A stretch of DNA of 64,000 nucleotides from Branchiostoma floridae (Eukaryota > Chordata > Leptocardii > Amphioxiformes > Branchiostomatidae). Positions 1 to 12,800 of this stretch are shown piece by piece (position 1 is the stretch's first letter; each line of letters starts with the position of its first letter). The notes beneath the pieces were generated by a model. That model was not told where the DNA came from. It searched no databases and saw nothing but the letters and a program-made list of their open reading frames with translations. Location: assembly GCF_000003815.2 (NCBI RefSeq), contig NC_049994.1, positions 14,269,190-14,333,189 of the forward strand, in the 5' to 3' direction. The translations under genes and the position numbers were made by a program.

Positions 1-2866
1 GTGTAAAAGGCTATCCCCCACCACCAACAAATGGAACATCTCAAAGTCTTGTTAGAGAGGAGGCTACCTGACCCCAACATAACCAAAATTCAAACCAAAT
101 GTGCCAGCAGTGCCCGCTCTCATTATCTCTCCCTGACCTTGAGCTAAAAGGACAGGCTTAACTCTGTCGCCCCTCCCCCGAATTTATGGTGAGATCAGAA
201 TTTGATGAATTCCAAACCTCTGAATAACACAGTTGTATTTCTTCTGACAGACTACTGTGTTCATAAGTCATTGGGAGAAATATCTTCCTATATGTTTATG
301 TGACTATAAATGCTGTAAAAGTTTAATGCTAAGGAATCTTAAATTGCTTTGGAAACACATGTTCACTGCCTGAAGTTTGAACCGGACAATAAAACAAGTA
401 ACAAAAAAAAACACACAGAAAGAATCAATAATTTGGCGGAATATAAAATTTGCATGAAAAAAAATTGTATATTAGTAAACAAAAACATGGTGTAAAAAAA
501 ACAAAGCAAGTGAATATGTGGTATATACCACGTACGCCAGTCCATAGCCCTGTTGAGCACATAGTGCAGACAGCTATGACTAGCCAGAAATAGCTCCTGG
601 AACTGAAGGATTATGCTAAAGGCTTTAGAGTTAGGCGGCAAAAGGAAAATATGAAATGCAGGAGGGAAGTTCTGTAATTCTGGTAAGGACTGTAAAAGCA
701 AACATAGACCCAAATGAAGGGCCAGTCTTTGAAGTTGTGTGTAAGGAGGACGGTGTTACCAAATACAGCTAGTTTGAGCCTCATCCAGGATTATTTACAT
801 TTTTCAAGTCAGAGTTCTTCTAACAACCCGGTCCCCCAACACACACATACAAACTGTGGACATGAAGCAAATGATACAGTTTGGCACTGCAAATCTTGAA
901 ATGTTTAGTCCTTTAATTCTCAAATCTCAATTTCATGACATCGTGAATACTAAGTATGCATTTCCAATGAACTACAGAATTGTTTCAATTCAAGTAGTAT
1001 TAGGCATCCTTCCATCTTTGCAGATTCAATTCATAATACTGCAAAAAAACTCCTTCCCCTTCTACTCCAAAAGTCCCCATGAAAAAAATGAATTGATGTT
1101 AACCTCAAAGCAGAAAGGCAAATTGTAACATTTTCTTAGTTCCATGTTTCTGACAATCCTCACAAGGGCCACTTCTAACAGGGAGCTTGACAAACATTAC
1201 TATTTTGACTTCCAACATCTGCTTGAAGATTAGCAGTTTGGTCACCTTTGTTCTCCGTTTAGTCGTGTTCTAATCTCTATTTCACAACCACAGCCGAATA
1301 CACATCACACATGGTGCATATGTGCAGGACACAGCATGTTACACACAAGACAAGGCTTTACACTGTACATGTAAATTGGTCCTGTGTATACTTTGTATAT
1401 TTGCTGATTCAGATTAGCGTCAAACTGTTTCCCTCATTCATTTGCATAATCCTTTAGAACTACCGTGCCCAAGATTGGCAAAAACTTGTCTGATGAAACT
1501 ATGAAGGAGTATACTTGACTTGAAATGAGCTGTTTAAGACAAGATTCTGACATGCTGTACAAAATTACACTTTTCTTGTGGAGTAAGTTGTAGAATTCCC
1601 CCTAATATTACAACAACTTCAAACATACCAAAACAATACAACATATTAGACTACGAGGATGTTACATTTACAAGGGAGTGAAAAATTGTTTTTGTCTGTC
1701 TGTTTGTGTATTTGTCTCTGCATGTTTCTGACCACAGAAAAACACAGATATTACATCAAGGGCTCTGACTGTGAAAGAGGTAAAGCTTGCCATCTTAATG
1801 GGGGGCTTTATTTTCGAAAATATGCATTTCCACTACATTTCCTGTATTTTATGACCAGGAAATCTGGAAGTATTGGCTCAGGACTCCCAGGGGTTTGGTC
1901 CACGTGACGTAAGATTGTGCAGAAGAGACGACGAAGCAGGCCACTTGAAGTGCACTTGAAGAAACCTTATAAAGTCTCAAGAAAGTAAGTTGTACATGGC
2001 AGTGAACACTACAAAAATTACAGCCCTTTGAAAATCGATATACTGTAGTTAAAATACAGTAGTTAATGTACAAACATAACACCATGTAAAATATGTATTA
2101 TCATAGTCTTGCGAGACTGATGAATGCCTACTTCAACTAGTCAAAATATAATTCAACCCTCTGTTGCCATTCTTCTACCTGTAGCTACAATATACCACAG
2201 TCCACTACGATAGTATCTGCTAGGAGAGTATCTGCTGTTATCAGGGCTTGTGCCAATGTTTCTGCGATCTGTCTTTTGACACCTGTAGAGGAGACAGGAA
2301 CAAGCCTACTGGGTTAGTGAGGGATCCACAGCAGTCAGCCTGCACAAAAATGCCTGGGGAAAATACAGGTCAGGGCACGGGTTGTATCTGGGGCTCATGA
2401 ATATTCATGAGCTGGATACTGATGTAAAAACCACAATGTGACAAACGTTTTAGAAAACTTCTTAACTAAATCTGCATCAGTTTAATTTAAAATTTCCTGT
2501 GAAACCCATTTTTCAGACATTTGTTTTATGTTGTCATAGTTAGATATCAAGTTAAATATCAATCAATACACAAGATTTTAAGCTTAACTTAACAAACGTT
2601 TTTGTTTCCAGGATATCCTATGACCTTTGGTTCAGTTCAAGGTCAAATCTTTGGGGTCATCATGATGCATGGAAACTTGCAAACAGATGAATGAACTTGT
2701 TTTGTTGCCCCTGTAGTTTAGAGGAAATATTTTAGAGGTATATATTCAGTTATATATTACTTTTTTTGAAAGAAGGAGACAGACAGAATACTGAAACAGA
2801 ATTCAATATGTCAGAGTATTACTAATATACATAGTCTGCAAAACTGTCAGAAGTTAAACAATCAGA
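1..2866. other. No gene seen
   Basis: AT-rich sequence with only short random open frames. CCAACATCTGCTTGAAGATTAG at ~1213 resembles the AGTCTCCAAGCAGA terminus in inverse. Confidence 0.5.
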
Positions 2867-3240
2867 AAATGTTACAGTCTTCCAACCTAACATCTGCTTG
2901 GAGATTAACCTAGCTAACCATAACTAAATCCAACATGACACTCCCTACACAAGTCACCCCACGGCCAAACATACAACCCTGTAACATTTCACTTCCCAGC
3001 CATGGATGGAACACAACAAGGTTGGTTATCTGCCAGAGAAGCCCAGCATTAGAAAACATTACGATCTATAACCCAACATCTGCTTGGAGATTACCCTCCC
3101 TAACCATAACTAAAACAGACATGACACACCCTACTCAAGTCACCACATACAACTCTGTAACATTTCACTCCCCAGCCATGGATGGAACCCAACAAGCAGC
3201 TACACTAACCACCCCACACACATGCTACTGATGTAATCAG
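2867..3240 (+). repeat. ~185-bp tandem duplication
   Basis: CAACATCTGCTTGGAGATTA, CTAACCATAACTAAA, ACATGACAC, AAGTCACC, CATTTCAC, CCAGCCATGGATGGAAC occur in the same order in two adjacent copies. Confidence 0.85.
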
Positions 3241-3324
3241 AGGAAGCACTCGGACATTCCTGGTCCAATAGAGGCATCCACGACGGCAAATTTCACATAT
3301 CACTTCCAACTGACGATATCTCTG

Positions 3325-3713
3325 CTCCCGCTATAGATGCTACGATAGCCTTACCCAACTGTAACTTTACCCGCAGTGTATCTTACAAAGTTACACTGAC
3401 AGTGATATGTTCAGTTCAGACAACTGTTGCTTTGTGTGGCAGTACATGCTAAAAATGGAAATGTCTCCAAAAGTCCGCACTTCTTCAAATCATATCTGTT
3501 TTTGAGATATCTGAAGTCTTGCTGTAGATGCTACGATAGCCTTACCCAACTGTAACTTTACACGCAGTGTATCGTACTAAGTTACACGGACAGTGATACC
3601 TTCAGTTTAGACAACTGTTGCTTTGTGTGGCTGTACATGCTAAAAATGGAAATGTCTACAAAAGTCTGCACATCTTCGAATCATATCTATGATTTTTAAA
3701 TATCTGAAGTATT
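3325..3713 (+). repeat. ~195-bp tandem duplication
   Basis: ATAGATGCTACGATAGCCTT...AACTGTAACTTTAC, GACAACTGTTGCTTTGTGTG, ACATGCTAAAAATGGAAATG repeated; ~90% alike by eye. Confidence 0.88.
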
Positions 3714-4307
3714 TTAGGTCCCTGGGTAAAGGCAGATAAAATATTACATTTCGTATGTTACAGTTCCCCAGTTGTTTTGCTGTAGAGTAGACATTTGTAT
3801 GTCATGTAACTGTGAGGGGTGGGCATCTTTTAAGTAGGTTAAACGTATACAGAAGTAGAGTAATGCTATTGTTTGGGGACAAAAGGGGAGAAACAACATA
3901 CTCCAGACTAGTGTTTGAAACAAAGTTTGTATGTTGCTTCCTGAACGTAAAAAACGATACTCTGAGAAAAGTATGTGCCTACGTAATCCCATACGCCGCT
4001 GGAGTATCTCCTAGCCGTCCACACAATACGCCCAACACCCCTCGTGAAAAGCCCCAATATTTGTCTAGCTTTTCAGCCACCCAAACATAAACTTTGCTCG
4101 CGAGACAAAAGAAACACCACTTGCGCCATTGGGAAGCAGGCCCGTGACCCCAGTTCCACGGAACAGAGCCAGCGCAAGGGCCTTGCATCGCGCTCGGAGA
4201 CCGACAAGTACGCAAGACACCAATTAAATCAACTTACCCCACTGGAGAACTACCGCACCGTGGCGCGCCGTTTTCAGCTGGCATACACCCCTCGTAGAGC
4301 ACCCACG

Positions 4308-4320
4308 CTATAAAAGCACC
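4308..4320 (+). promoter_or_regulatory. TATA-like box before an assembly gap
   Basis: CGCTATAAAAGCACC lies 50 bp before the N run, in a locally GC-rich segment; any transcript would start at the gap edge. Weak evidence. Confidence 0.2.
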
Positions 4321-4368
4321 AGGTCCCATATCTTGAATATCTAACATATAGAAGCTTCTAGCGAAACC

Positions 4369-5285
4369 NNNNNNNNNNNNNNNNNNNNNNNNNNNNNNNN
4401 NNNNNNNNNNNNNNNNNNNNNNNNNNNNNNNNNNNNNNNNNNNNNNNNNNNNNNNNNNNNNNNNNNNNNNNNNNNNNNNNNNNNNNNNNNNNNNNNNNNN
4501 NNNNNNNNNNNNNNNNNNNNNNNNNNNNNNNNNNNNNNNNNNNNNNNNNNNNNNNNNNNNNNNNNNNNNNNNNNNNNNNNNNNNNNNNNNNNNNNNNNNN
4601 NNNNNNNNNNNNNNNNNNNNNNNNNNNNNNNNNNNNNNNNNNNNNNNNNNNNNNNNNNNNNNNNNNNNNNNNNNNNNNNNNNNNNNNNNNNNNNNNNNNN
4701 NNNNNNNNNNNNNNNNNNNNNNNNNNNNNNNNNNNNNNNNNNNNNNNNNNNNNNNNNNNNNNNNNNNNNNNNNNNNNNNNNNNNNNNNNNNNNNNNNNNN
4801 NNNNNNNNNNNNNNNNNNNNNNNNNNNNNNNNNNNNNNNNNNNNNNNNNNNNNNNNNNNNNNNNNNNNNNNNNNNNNNNNNNNNNNNNNNNNNNNNNNNN
4901 NNNNNNNNNNNNNNNNNNNNNNNNNNNNNNNNNNNNNNNNNNNNNNNNNNNNNNNNNNNNNNNNNNNNNNNNNNNNNNNNNNNNNNNNNNNNNNNNNNNN
5001 NNNNNNNNNNNNNNNNNNNNNNNNNNNNNNNNNNNNNNNNNNNNNNNNNNNNNNNNNNNNNNNNNNNNNNNNNNNNNNNNNNNNNNNNNNNNNNNNNNNN
5101 NNNNNNNNNNNNNNNNNNNNNNNNNNNNNNNNNNNNNNNNNNNNNNNNNNNNNNNNNNNNNNNNNNNNNNNNNNNNNNNNNNNNNNNNNNNNNNNNNNNN
5201 NNNNNNNNNNNNNNNNNNNNNNNNNNNNNNNNNNNNNNNNNNNNNNNNNNNNNNNNNNNNNNNNNNNNNNNNNNNNNNNNNNNNN
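4369..5285. other. Assembly gap (917 N)
   Basis: Run of N. Open frames spanning it are meaningless. Confidence 1.
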
Positions 5286-6134
5286 AACCCAGGCCAAGGG
5301 CACCAAAAGGACACCAAAGGTACAAAACTAGGGTCATAGCTCTGCACCAATCAAAACTTTAGTACATCAAGGCAATTATGAGTGACGCATCTTATTGGTT
5401 GTCCGATAATTTGCATAACGGTAGTCCATACAGAACTATTACCTCTAAATCATAACAACATTGTTTGAATTTTCATGCATATTTTCCTGAGGCTTATCAA
5501 GACCAGATGGTAGACCAATAATAATAGCCTGGACTCCACAAAAGTTTATCATTATGGAAAAAAATTCAATAACAACAATCTAATTTTAAAATAAAAACTT
5601 TGTTGGCTTTGAATACGACTTTGTGAACCTTAGTATTTGGAACCAAGGAGGTTCTATCAGAGACAATACAATTTGCTAAGTTCTCTCTCTGTTCACAAAA
5701 ACAATGAATTGAACAATAGAATTTTAGCAACAAGTTATTAATATAAAAAGTCATATCCCCAAAAGAAATATTTGTACTTGGATTCAAATTTAGTATTTTG
5801 TTGCAAAGAAATGCAAAGAAATTCTGACAAATTTTCTTTCTTGATTCATACAGTTTCATCGTTGAGGTCCTATAACATCAACAAAGACATCTAGAATTCC
5901 CCATGTTATGGTGCTCCAACAGACTCCTGCCATTGTGTAAATAAACATGTCTTTTCTAGTTGATTATGATATATGTAGGTTGCAGGTGCAGGGCGCAGTG
6001 TGCCCTCAAGCCTTTTACGAACAATTATCTCTCTTTGACATTGTTTTAATAAGGAGCCTCTACAACATTCCATCAATACACATAGTACATACTCATACAC
6101 TTACATCTATATAACGTACATATAAACATTTAGC

Positions 6135-6306
6135 NNNNNNNNNNNNNNNNNNNNNNNNNNNNNNNNNNNNNNNNNNNNNNNNNNNNNNNNNNNNNNNNNN
6201 NNNNNNNNNNNNNNNNNNNNNNNNNNNNNNNNNNNNNNNNNNNNNNNNNNNNNNNNNNNNNNNNNNNNNNNNNNNNNNNNNNNNNNNNNNNNNNNNNNNN
6301 NNNNNN
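6135..6306. other. Assembly gap (172 N)
   Basis: Run of N. Confidence 1.
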
Positions 6307-8931
6307 ATGCACAGACCGTTATACTTTGCATAGGACATGCTTTGAGTCGATACTCTTCTCAGCGACCACCTGTCCAAATCGACCGTTTTTGTCCGGTCCC
6401 CCGGGTGGTCGTCTTGGGCAGGTTTGACTGTATATCACAAATACTAACTTACCTTCATCCAAAGACATTCAAATCTTTGAATATTATCTCCCAATAAACT
6501 TAAACATGTGTCTTTGTATCTATAGCATGTCAAATTTGTCAATGTTTAACACATCAAACAATCTACCTAAAAATATTGCATATTGATGCAAATTCACTAC
6601 TATTTTGTATATATTCAAGGCTATATTATACTTGTATGTGTGCCCCTGTCCCCACATCTTCAATTTTTTTATGAAGAAAAAAGGAGATCAAAAAACCAAA
6701 AACTTGACCAAAAAATAAATGCTAACATCTACCAGCATGTGAAATCCTAGGAGCTAGCACCCTATAATTCTCCAGAGAGAGAGAAACCACCTTTACAGGA
6801 AACCCTCTCATATCTAGTGTTACCATCATCAAGGTAACAAAGGGAAGACTGGAATGTGAGCAGGGCTGATTATAGTCTGCCACTTTTTGTGTAAGGCTTC
6901 ACAACAAGTCTCTCCCCAGAGATTATACCACATATGTCACATTCCTGAAGGGAAGCCTCACTGGTGCAATAAAACACAAAAACCTTCAAGAAAACATGCT
7001 GTCAAAATATGCTCCCTTCTGGGGTTGATTGACACCAAAGAAACATCAAAAAGAGATTCAAATCAGGAGCAGAAAATAATCATTACTCTTGTGCTATACA
7101 TAATTGATAAGTTATAAACAGGGGGAGATCCTCTAGGAATAAAGTGATTTTCTTACCAGATATATTTGCAAGTACTTATCTGTATCCTACTACATAAACA
7201 AAAGGTTTACAGTTGTACAAATACTTCTTGTTTTGAGTGAGTTTCAAACAAAACAAAGATGAGGGTAGGCTCTAAATTAAGCTGAGCAAAAATAACACAA
7301 AATATCCCCAATAAAGATTACTAGCATTTGGTATCTCAAAATAAAACATTTGAGAAAACTTCGACGAGATGTGAGGGAATCTATCATGATAAATCTTCAA
7401 GACTTACTCCTGGTGTTTTCAAGATTTTACCCAAAAAGCAGTAGGAATGTTCAGTGATACAGTGGACCAATTTTATCAGGTAATTGTGTGAATCGTAATT
7501 TACTTTTGTACCATGTCTAAAGGAATCTTCCCAAGCCGAAGCCGCTCCTATTCATTTCAATTGTCTCCCTATCCATAATGACAATAGCCAATTGTCAGTG
7601 TGTTGCGAATCGCTGAATTTCCTATTGTTTTTGGCCTCCCCCTGTGTTGTCCTCAAATCGCATTCAAGACAGCGTGATTTCGATTACACATCCATTTGTG
7701 AAACAGACACAAGAAAAATCTACACGGGGCGTCCGGAAGAAACCCACAAAACTGACGAAAATCGTCGACAAACTTTTTCTATCCTTCCGTGGCTCGAAGT
7801 ATTTGATAAACACTACAGTTGTAAATTCTCTGTTTATATCGACGTTTGGTTGAAAGAAGTCGCTGGAAAAAAGGCGTGCTAGTCGGCTTACTAAACGGCA
7901 AATAACTCATCAAAATAAGCGGGTTTGTGTTGGAAAAGTATACCACGGGCTTGTATCTATTTCAAAGGCCCTTGAAGCCGCGTTGGGAGAACCCTTGAGG
8001 TAGTTTTACGCGGATGCGCTCGGATAGCGCTACACAAACGCCGGGAAAGACAAGTGGTCTACACTCCGACAGCTACACACCACTGAGCACCGAAAAATAA
8101 ACGTTCCAGACGGAAGACAAATACTTCACTTCTTTACAACACCTTTCCTTTATCTAAACTTCTCAAAGTATCGCCTTTCCAACAAAAATATATTTCTGAG
8201 GAAGAAAGGTCATAAGAGATTCTGGCCTTGGTGTGAAACGTTTCCCGCTAATTCTGCAGTAGAAAAATATCCCAGGAAATCATTAAATAAACTACTTAAT
8301 CGAGAATATAAACAAAGTGACTCAGAGCCGATCCTGACAGTTTTTGAGGTTCCGGAAAACGCGGAGTAAGAGGAGAGTCCCATCGCGCGAGCCGGGGTTG
8401 ACAGACGGGCGAATGGTTCACTGGTCGCCGTAAAATAAACTTTCCATGCACGGGACGATATGAAAGGGACTCGGCAAGCTGATACCCGTAAACAACCGAC
8501 TGAGAGCCGGTACAGACCCATGTGCTTCAGGAGATACGGAAAATTTTCATAGGAGGATTTAGATCCAAGGAAAACAACAACGTCTGGCTGTGATAATGCA
8601 AGAAGGCACAACGGAAACTACAAAGATGGCAGCGGCCCAGTCGGGGTCCGAGTTTGGAGTTCGAATCCCCAACACACATCGCTGCACAGACGAACCGTCT
8701 GTTTCAAAAACACGGGACATTCCCGCGAACTACCCCACCTAAACCTACAACAATCCCCTGTTTCATACCCAAAATAGGACAAGAGACATCAATAATAATA
8801 AAACTAACAGAAGCAACAAGTTGATCAGCAAACTTTTGCTGTTTTCCGCTCGAAAAGTGGCGAATTTTTCGCCCGAAATCGGGAGAGGTCAGGCAAGCGG
8901 ACGTTCTCGTCCAGCCACCCTCCCCCCAAAA

Positions 8932-8990
8932 CTGCGGGAATCGAACCCAAGATCTCGACTTTCCAGTCGGATGTGGGTACCCCAATACGA
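8932..8990 (-). repeat. tRNA-derived fragment
   Basis: On minus, CTGGAAAGTCGAG is followed by TTGGGTTCGATTCCCGC, resembling an anticodon arm and T-arm. No matching acceptor stem or D-arm was found, so not called as a tRNA gene. Confidence 0.3.
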
Positions 8991-9070
8991 CAGGAGAAAA
9001 TCCAAACTGTACATAAACAGGCTAGTGGCGATGGGGGCTTAGTGAAGAGGATTTAGTGAACAGTATTTAC

Positions 9071-9900
9071 CTGAGAAGAAGACGAGAAACTTGAAACGAC
9101 CCGTGCCCGGCTGGAGTCAACTTGGTGGGGTGGATTCGATCTGCAGGACACCGCCGCCTAAACTCGTGAAAATACTCCTCAAATCGGCGAATACTTCCTC
9201 CAAACGACCCAAGGATGCAACACTATCTTCTCTACGACTTGTCAGAGTCGGAATTGCAGCAGAATTCCTGGTAGAAGCCCGTTTAGAGGCAGGTTTTTCG
9301 GAGCCCGTAAGCTCCCTTTGCTGTTCAGCTGGTCCTCAGGACTCACAGATCCCTAGCCCCGCTCAGAGCGATGACAGATCGGCGCGTAGGAAATTCATCC
9401 GCGCGCTCCCAAACTTTCTAAACTCCTATTTTAATCCTCCCAAAGAACCCTCTAACGTTTAAAAATCATCTCAAACACATTTAAGGAAAAAATATCCTTC
9501 GGAGGAAATGATATGTTTAAAAATTTTCGGAATTTAAAGATTTCGCAAAGAGTTTGGCGGGACTATTTTGTGAGTGAAAGTGCGTGATCAGGCAGAGTGG
9601 AGCAGGCCATGTGCATGAAGCGACTTGCTGCACAGCCGATTACATTTTCGGTCCGATGAACACACTCAAACTAAACGATTCTTTCACCCAGGCTGCACTG
9701 AAAACGTAGCTAAGACCTCAGGCAACGCGAACTATAACAAAAGTGCATTTTTATAGCTCCAAAAAGGGCAGAAAGCGAGGCAATATGGTCGCAGACGTTT
9801 GCGATTGAAATTCAAGAAAGGGTCGAAGAAGGAGCGAACTCCCGCTGCGAGAATTTCCTTCTGACTCTCAGCTGATCCCCTGTCATATTCATGAGACTTT
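9071..9900 (-). promoter_or_regulatory. CpG-rich patch ending in a minus-strand splice donor
   Basis: GC- and CpG-richer than surroundings, with CTCAG|GTAAAT on minus at 9071/9070. It could be the promoter and noncoding first exon of a minus-strand gene whose other exons I cannot identify. No coding similarity seen. Confidence 0.25.
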
Positions 9901-11364
9901 CTTCCAGACTATGGACTGAAAGATCCACAGGATTATTCAAACTTCCGAAACCGATTGCTTGCGCTTTCAAACTTACTTGTTTCTTCGTGCAAATTTGGGT
10001 TGTGTTGGTATGAGTCTTTTGGGATCGGCCCAGCAGAATTCCAATGGAGGACGCGGTGTCGAATTTCTGATTCTAATTTGAACCCGAACTCCGCTCATTT
10101 ATTTTTAATTACGGGGCGATTTGTCGGAGCTGAGTTGTTTTGGTTTTAGCGCCACCTGGATGACATCACAGTTGGCTGTATGTAACCCCTGAAGAAAATG
10201 GGCCAACTATGCGCTCTGTCATAACACTAAAGAGTGCCATTTGTAATAGTGATGGAATGTAAGGTTTCCATGTGCATACTGTGCTGTAGTGTAGAGACTT
10301 GAGTAGACTAGACCAAGGGCGCTATGGACTAAACAAGAGTACTGTAAAAGACGTAAACAGTGTAGAGTAGAGTAGACTAGAACTTGAAGTAGGGTAGAAC
10401 AACCGTTTACGTTAGTCTATTGTAGCAGAGTATTGTAGAATAGAAAAGTTGTTAAATAGAAGAGATGTATAGAGTATTGTTGTGTTGAGACGAATAGTGT
10501 AGAATAGTTTTGCAATCATCATTTTCAAGTTATTCTTTGAATAAAAATGAACATTTAGATGTTTATTTTTTTTATTACCCGAACTGACTTTGATAAGAAT
10601 GCACAAAAGAAACATGGGAATTGGTTTTATGGCATCCGAAAAATAACATCACATTCATTTATATGCGTAGCAATCAATGTGACGTCGGAATACACATCTA
10701 GGGATCTAGAATTAGTATGGAATCTTTTATCCAAATATTTTGAGTATCTGCCACTATCATAGTCACTGTGATACTCAAATTTGTCACACATTTTCCGAAG
10801 CAACTTGATATTGAAATATATACTGTCAAAGTTTAAACATTTTGTGCAATGTTGAGATACAGTCAAACCTGCCCGAGCGACCACCTCTTCTCAACAAAAA
10901 CTACTTTTCCGAATCTCATGCTGTACATTGTACTTTTTCGTATTTACGATTTGTAACTATCGTGCGACAGAATTGTAAGTTGTAGCATAAACATACACGT
11001 GTGTACACGTACTTATGTCAAATAAGTGAAACCGTGACCTCCAAAAGTTTGCAAAAACTCCAAAAAGTATTTTAAGTTAAAGGTACTTGGCATAAAGGCC
11101 ATATACGTACAACAAAGAGATTTATGCATAGCATCTACTTATGACGATTTCCAATTCAACCTTGCATAAGTTTTTCATAGTCTAACACAAAATTCTGGCT
11201 TTGTCTCACATTGTACACTGTGTTTTCTTTCAATATTTATAGTTCCATTATTAAATTAATGTTACTATATAGATAGTTGTCTCAGTATACTTAAGTTTGC
11301 CTTACATGTTGTAATCGTTATAATTGTTGTACAATAAACTTTGACTTGGCTTGACTGGTAGAAG

Positions 11365-11697
11365 CTACAGTCGCATTGTTTTCTGTCTATAAACGGGCCG
11401 GGCTTTAAAACCAATATTTTCGGAAACCGGAGGATTCTTAACCAGAAAATACAGGATAAAAGCGACAAAAAAAAGTTTATTCCAGGAACTGGTGTTTTTC
11501 ATAGTACAAGCAAGGAAAGCTCCTTGGTACAAGCTGTAAACTTTTACAGTACAATTCATAACTGTAGCACTGTTTCGTGTCTATAAACGGGCTGGGCTTT
11601 AAAACCAATATTTTCGGAATCCGGAAGATTTTTAACCAGAAAACACAGGATAAGAGCGACAAAACAAAGTTTATCCCATGGAGCTGGTGTTTGTATA
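11365..11697 (+). repeat. ~195-bp tandem duplication
   Basis: GTCTATAAACGGG, GGGCTTTAAAACCAATATTT, TCTTAACCAGAAAA, AAAGTTTATTCCA and GCTGGTGTTT occur twice in order. Confidence 0.85.
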
Positions 11698-11854
11698 TTT
11701 CAGACAGGTTTGACACCTGTGCTTGAGTTAGTAATCCGACTGATTCCGCACGGTATGATATTTGGTTTCTCAGCATCGCTTCGTCAGCCGAAAACAAAAA
11801 CCACATGGGCTACAAAAAGAGAAGACCTAGAACAAAACTTCTATCATTATCTAC

Positions 11855-12800
11855 TATTTCACGTATGATTAGATTTTTTTAATAAAAAGATTGTGTAAAA
11901 TATTTGTCACATAACGTTAGGATCGACATTCTCTTCTGAAGACTTGATCAGATCCCCCAAAATTTAAGCATGAATTCGTTGGTTTTCAACTTTAAAAAAG
12001 ACAACTGAATTTAATTATGACATAAAGGAAGAGTAATCAGAGAGAGAATATTGGTTGTTGAAAATACATTGCGTAAAATCACTCAGAAAACATAGATAAC
12101 GTTATCTCCACTCCATCATGGAAATCACATATCGAGGTACTAGGTACGACTTTGTGCCTACACATTTGTTACATGATTGGTGATACAGTACACTTTGTTG
12201 TGACGTACACATAATTTTCAACGTATGATTCGTTTGTTGTAAAATATTGTGTAAAATGTTCGTTGTTAGTAGAGTCGAATTTGAATAAAGTTAAAGTCGA
12301 ATTCCGACCTCTTCGCAATAACTAGATCAAATCCACAAAAAGTTAAGCATAAACTCATTATCAATTTATGCAGCCAACCTTACTTGTCAAATCAGTACCA
12401 TTTGGGTTTTGTTTATGAAAAAATATTGATTGTTGAAACTATATCACATGACTTACTGAGGTCCGCATTCTTTCTACCGACGCATGCGTTACAGGATTGG
12501 TAATACAGCATACTATCTTACGGTTCTTTTCCATGTGTGAATAATTTTTAGTACATTATGCCAACATGTTCTTTATAACATTTTATCACAAACATTTGTC
12601 CAGTGGTTAAGATTTTGATCGAAATATTATTGTTCCATCCTGGATGTGTTACCATCATAAACACATTTCATGTATGATTCGTTTTTATAAAAAGATTGTG
12701 TGAAATGTTGTTAGTTAATAGAGTCGAAAGTGTTTCCGTAATAACTATAGGCCTATGTCAAATTTAACAAAAAAAGTTTAGCTAAACGCATAGCACAAAT
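11855..12800 (+). repeat. Three diverged copies of an AT-rich repeat
   Basis: ATTTCACGTATGATTAG...AAAAGATTGTGTAAAAT, GATCAGATCC and AAATTTAAGCAT blocks recur near 11855, 12220 and 12665. Confidence 0.65.

Larger units (their letters stand above)
5286..9070. other. No gene seen
   Basis: AT-rich up to ~7900, then CpG-richer. No domain or splice-supported exon recognised. GGAGTTCGAATCCCC at ~8655 is box-B-like but isolated. Confidence 0.45.

Noticed and set aside
4234-5350. Long minus-strand frames across N
   Set aside because: Consist mostly of assembly-gap bases.
8625-8741. 38-aa frame MAAAQSGSEFGV
   Set aside because: Plausible start context, but it ends quickly, has no donor in frame that I could support and no family match.
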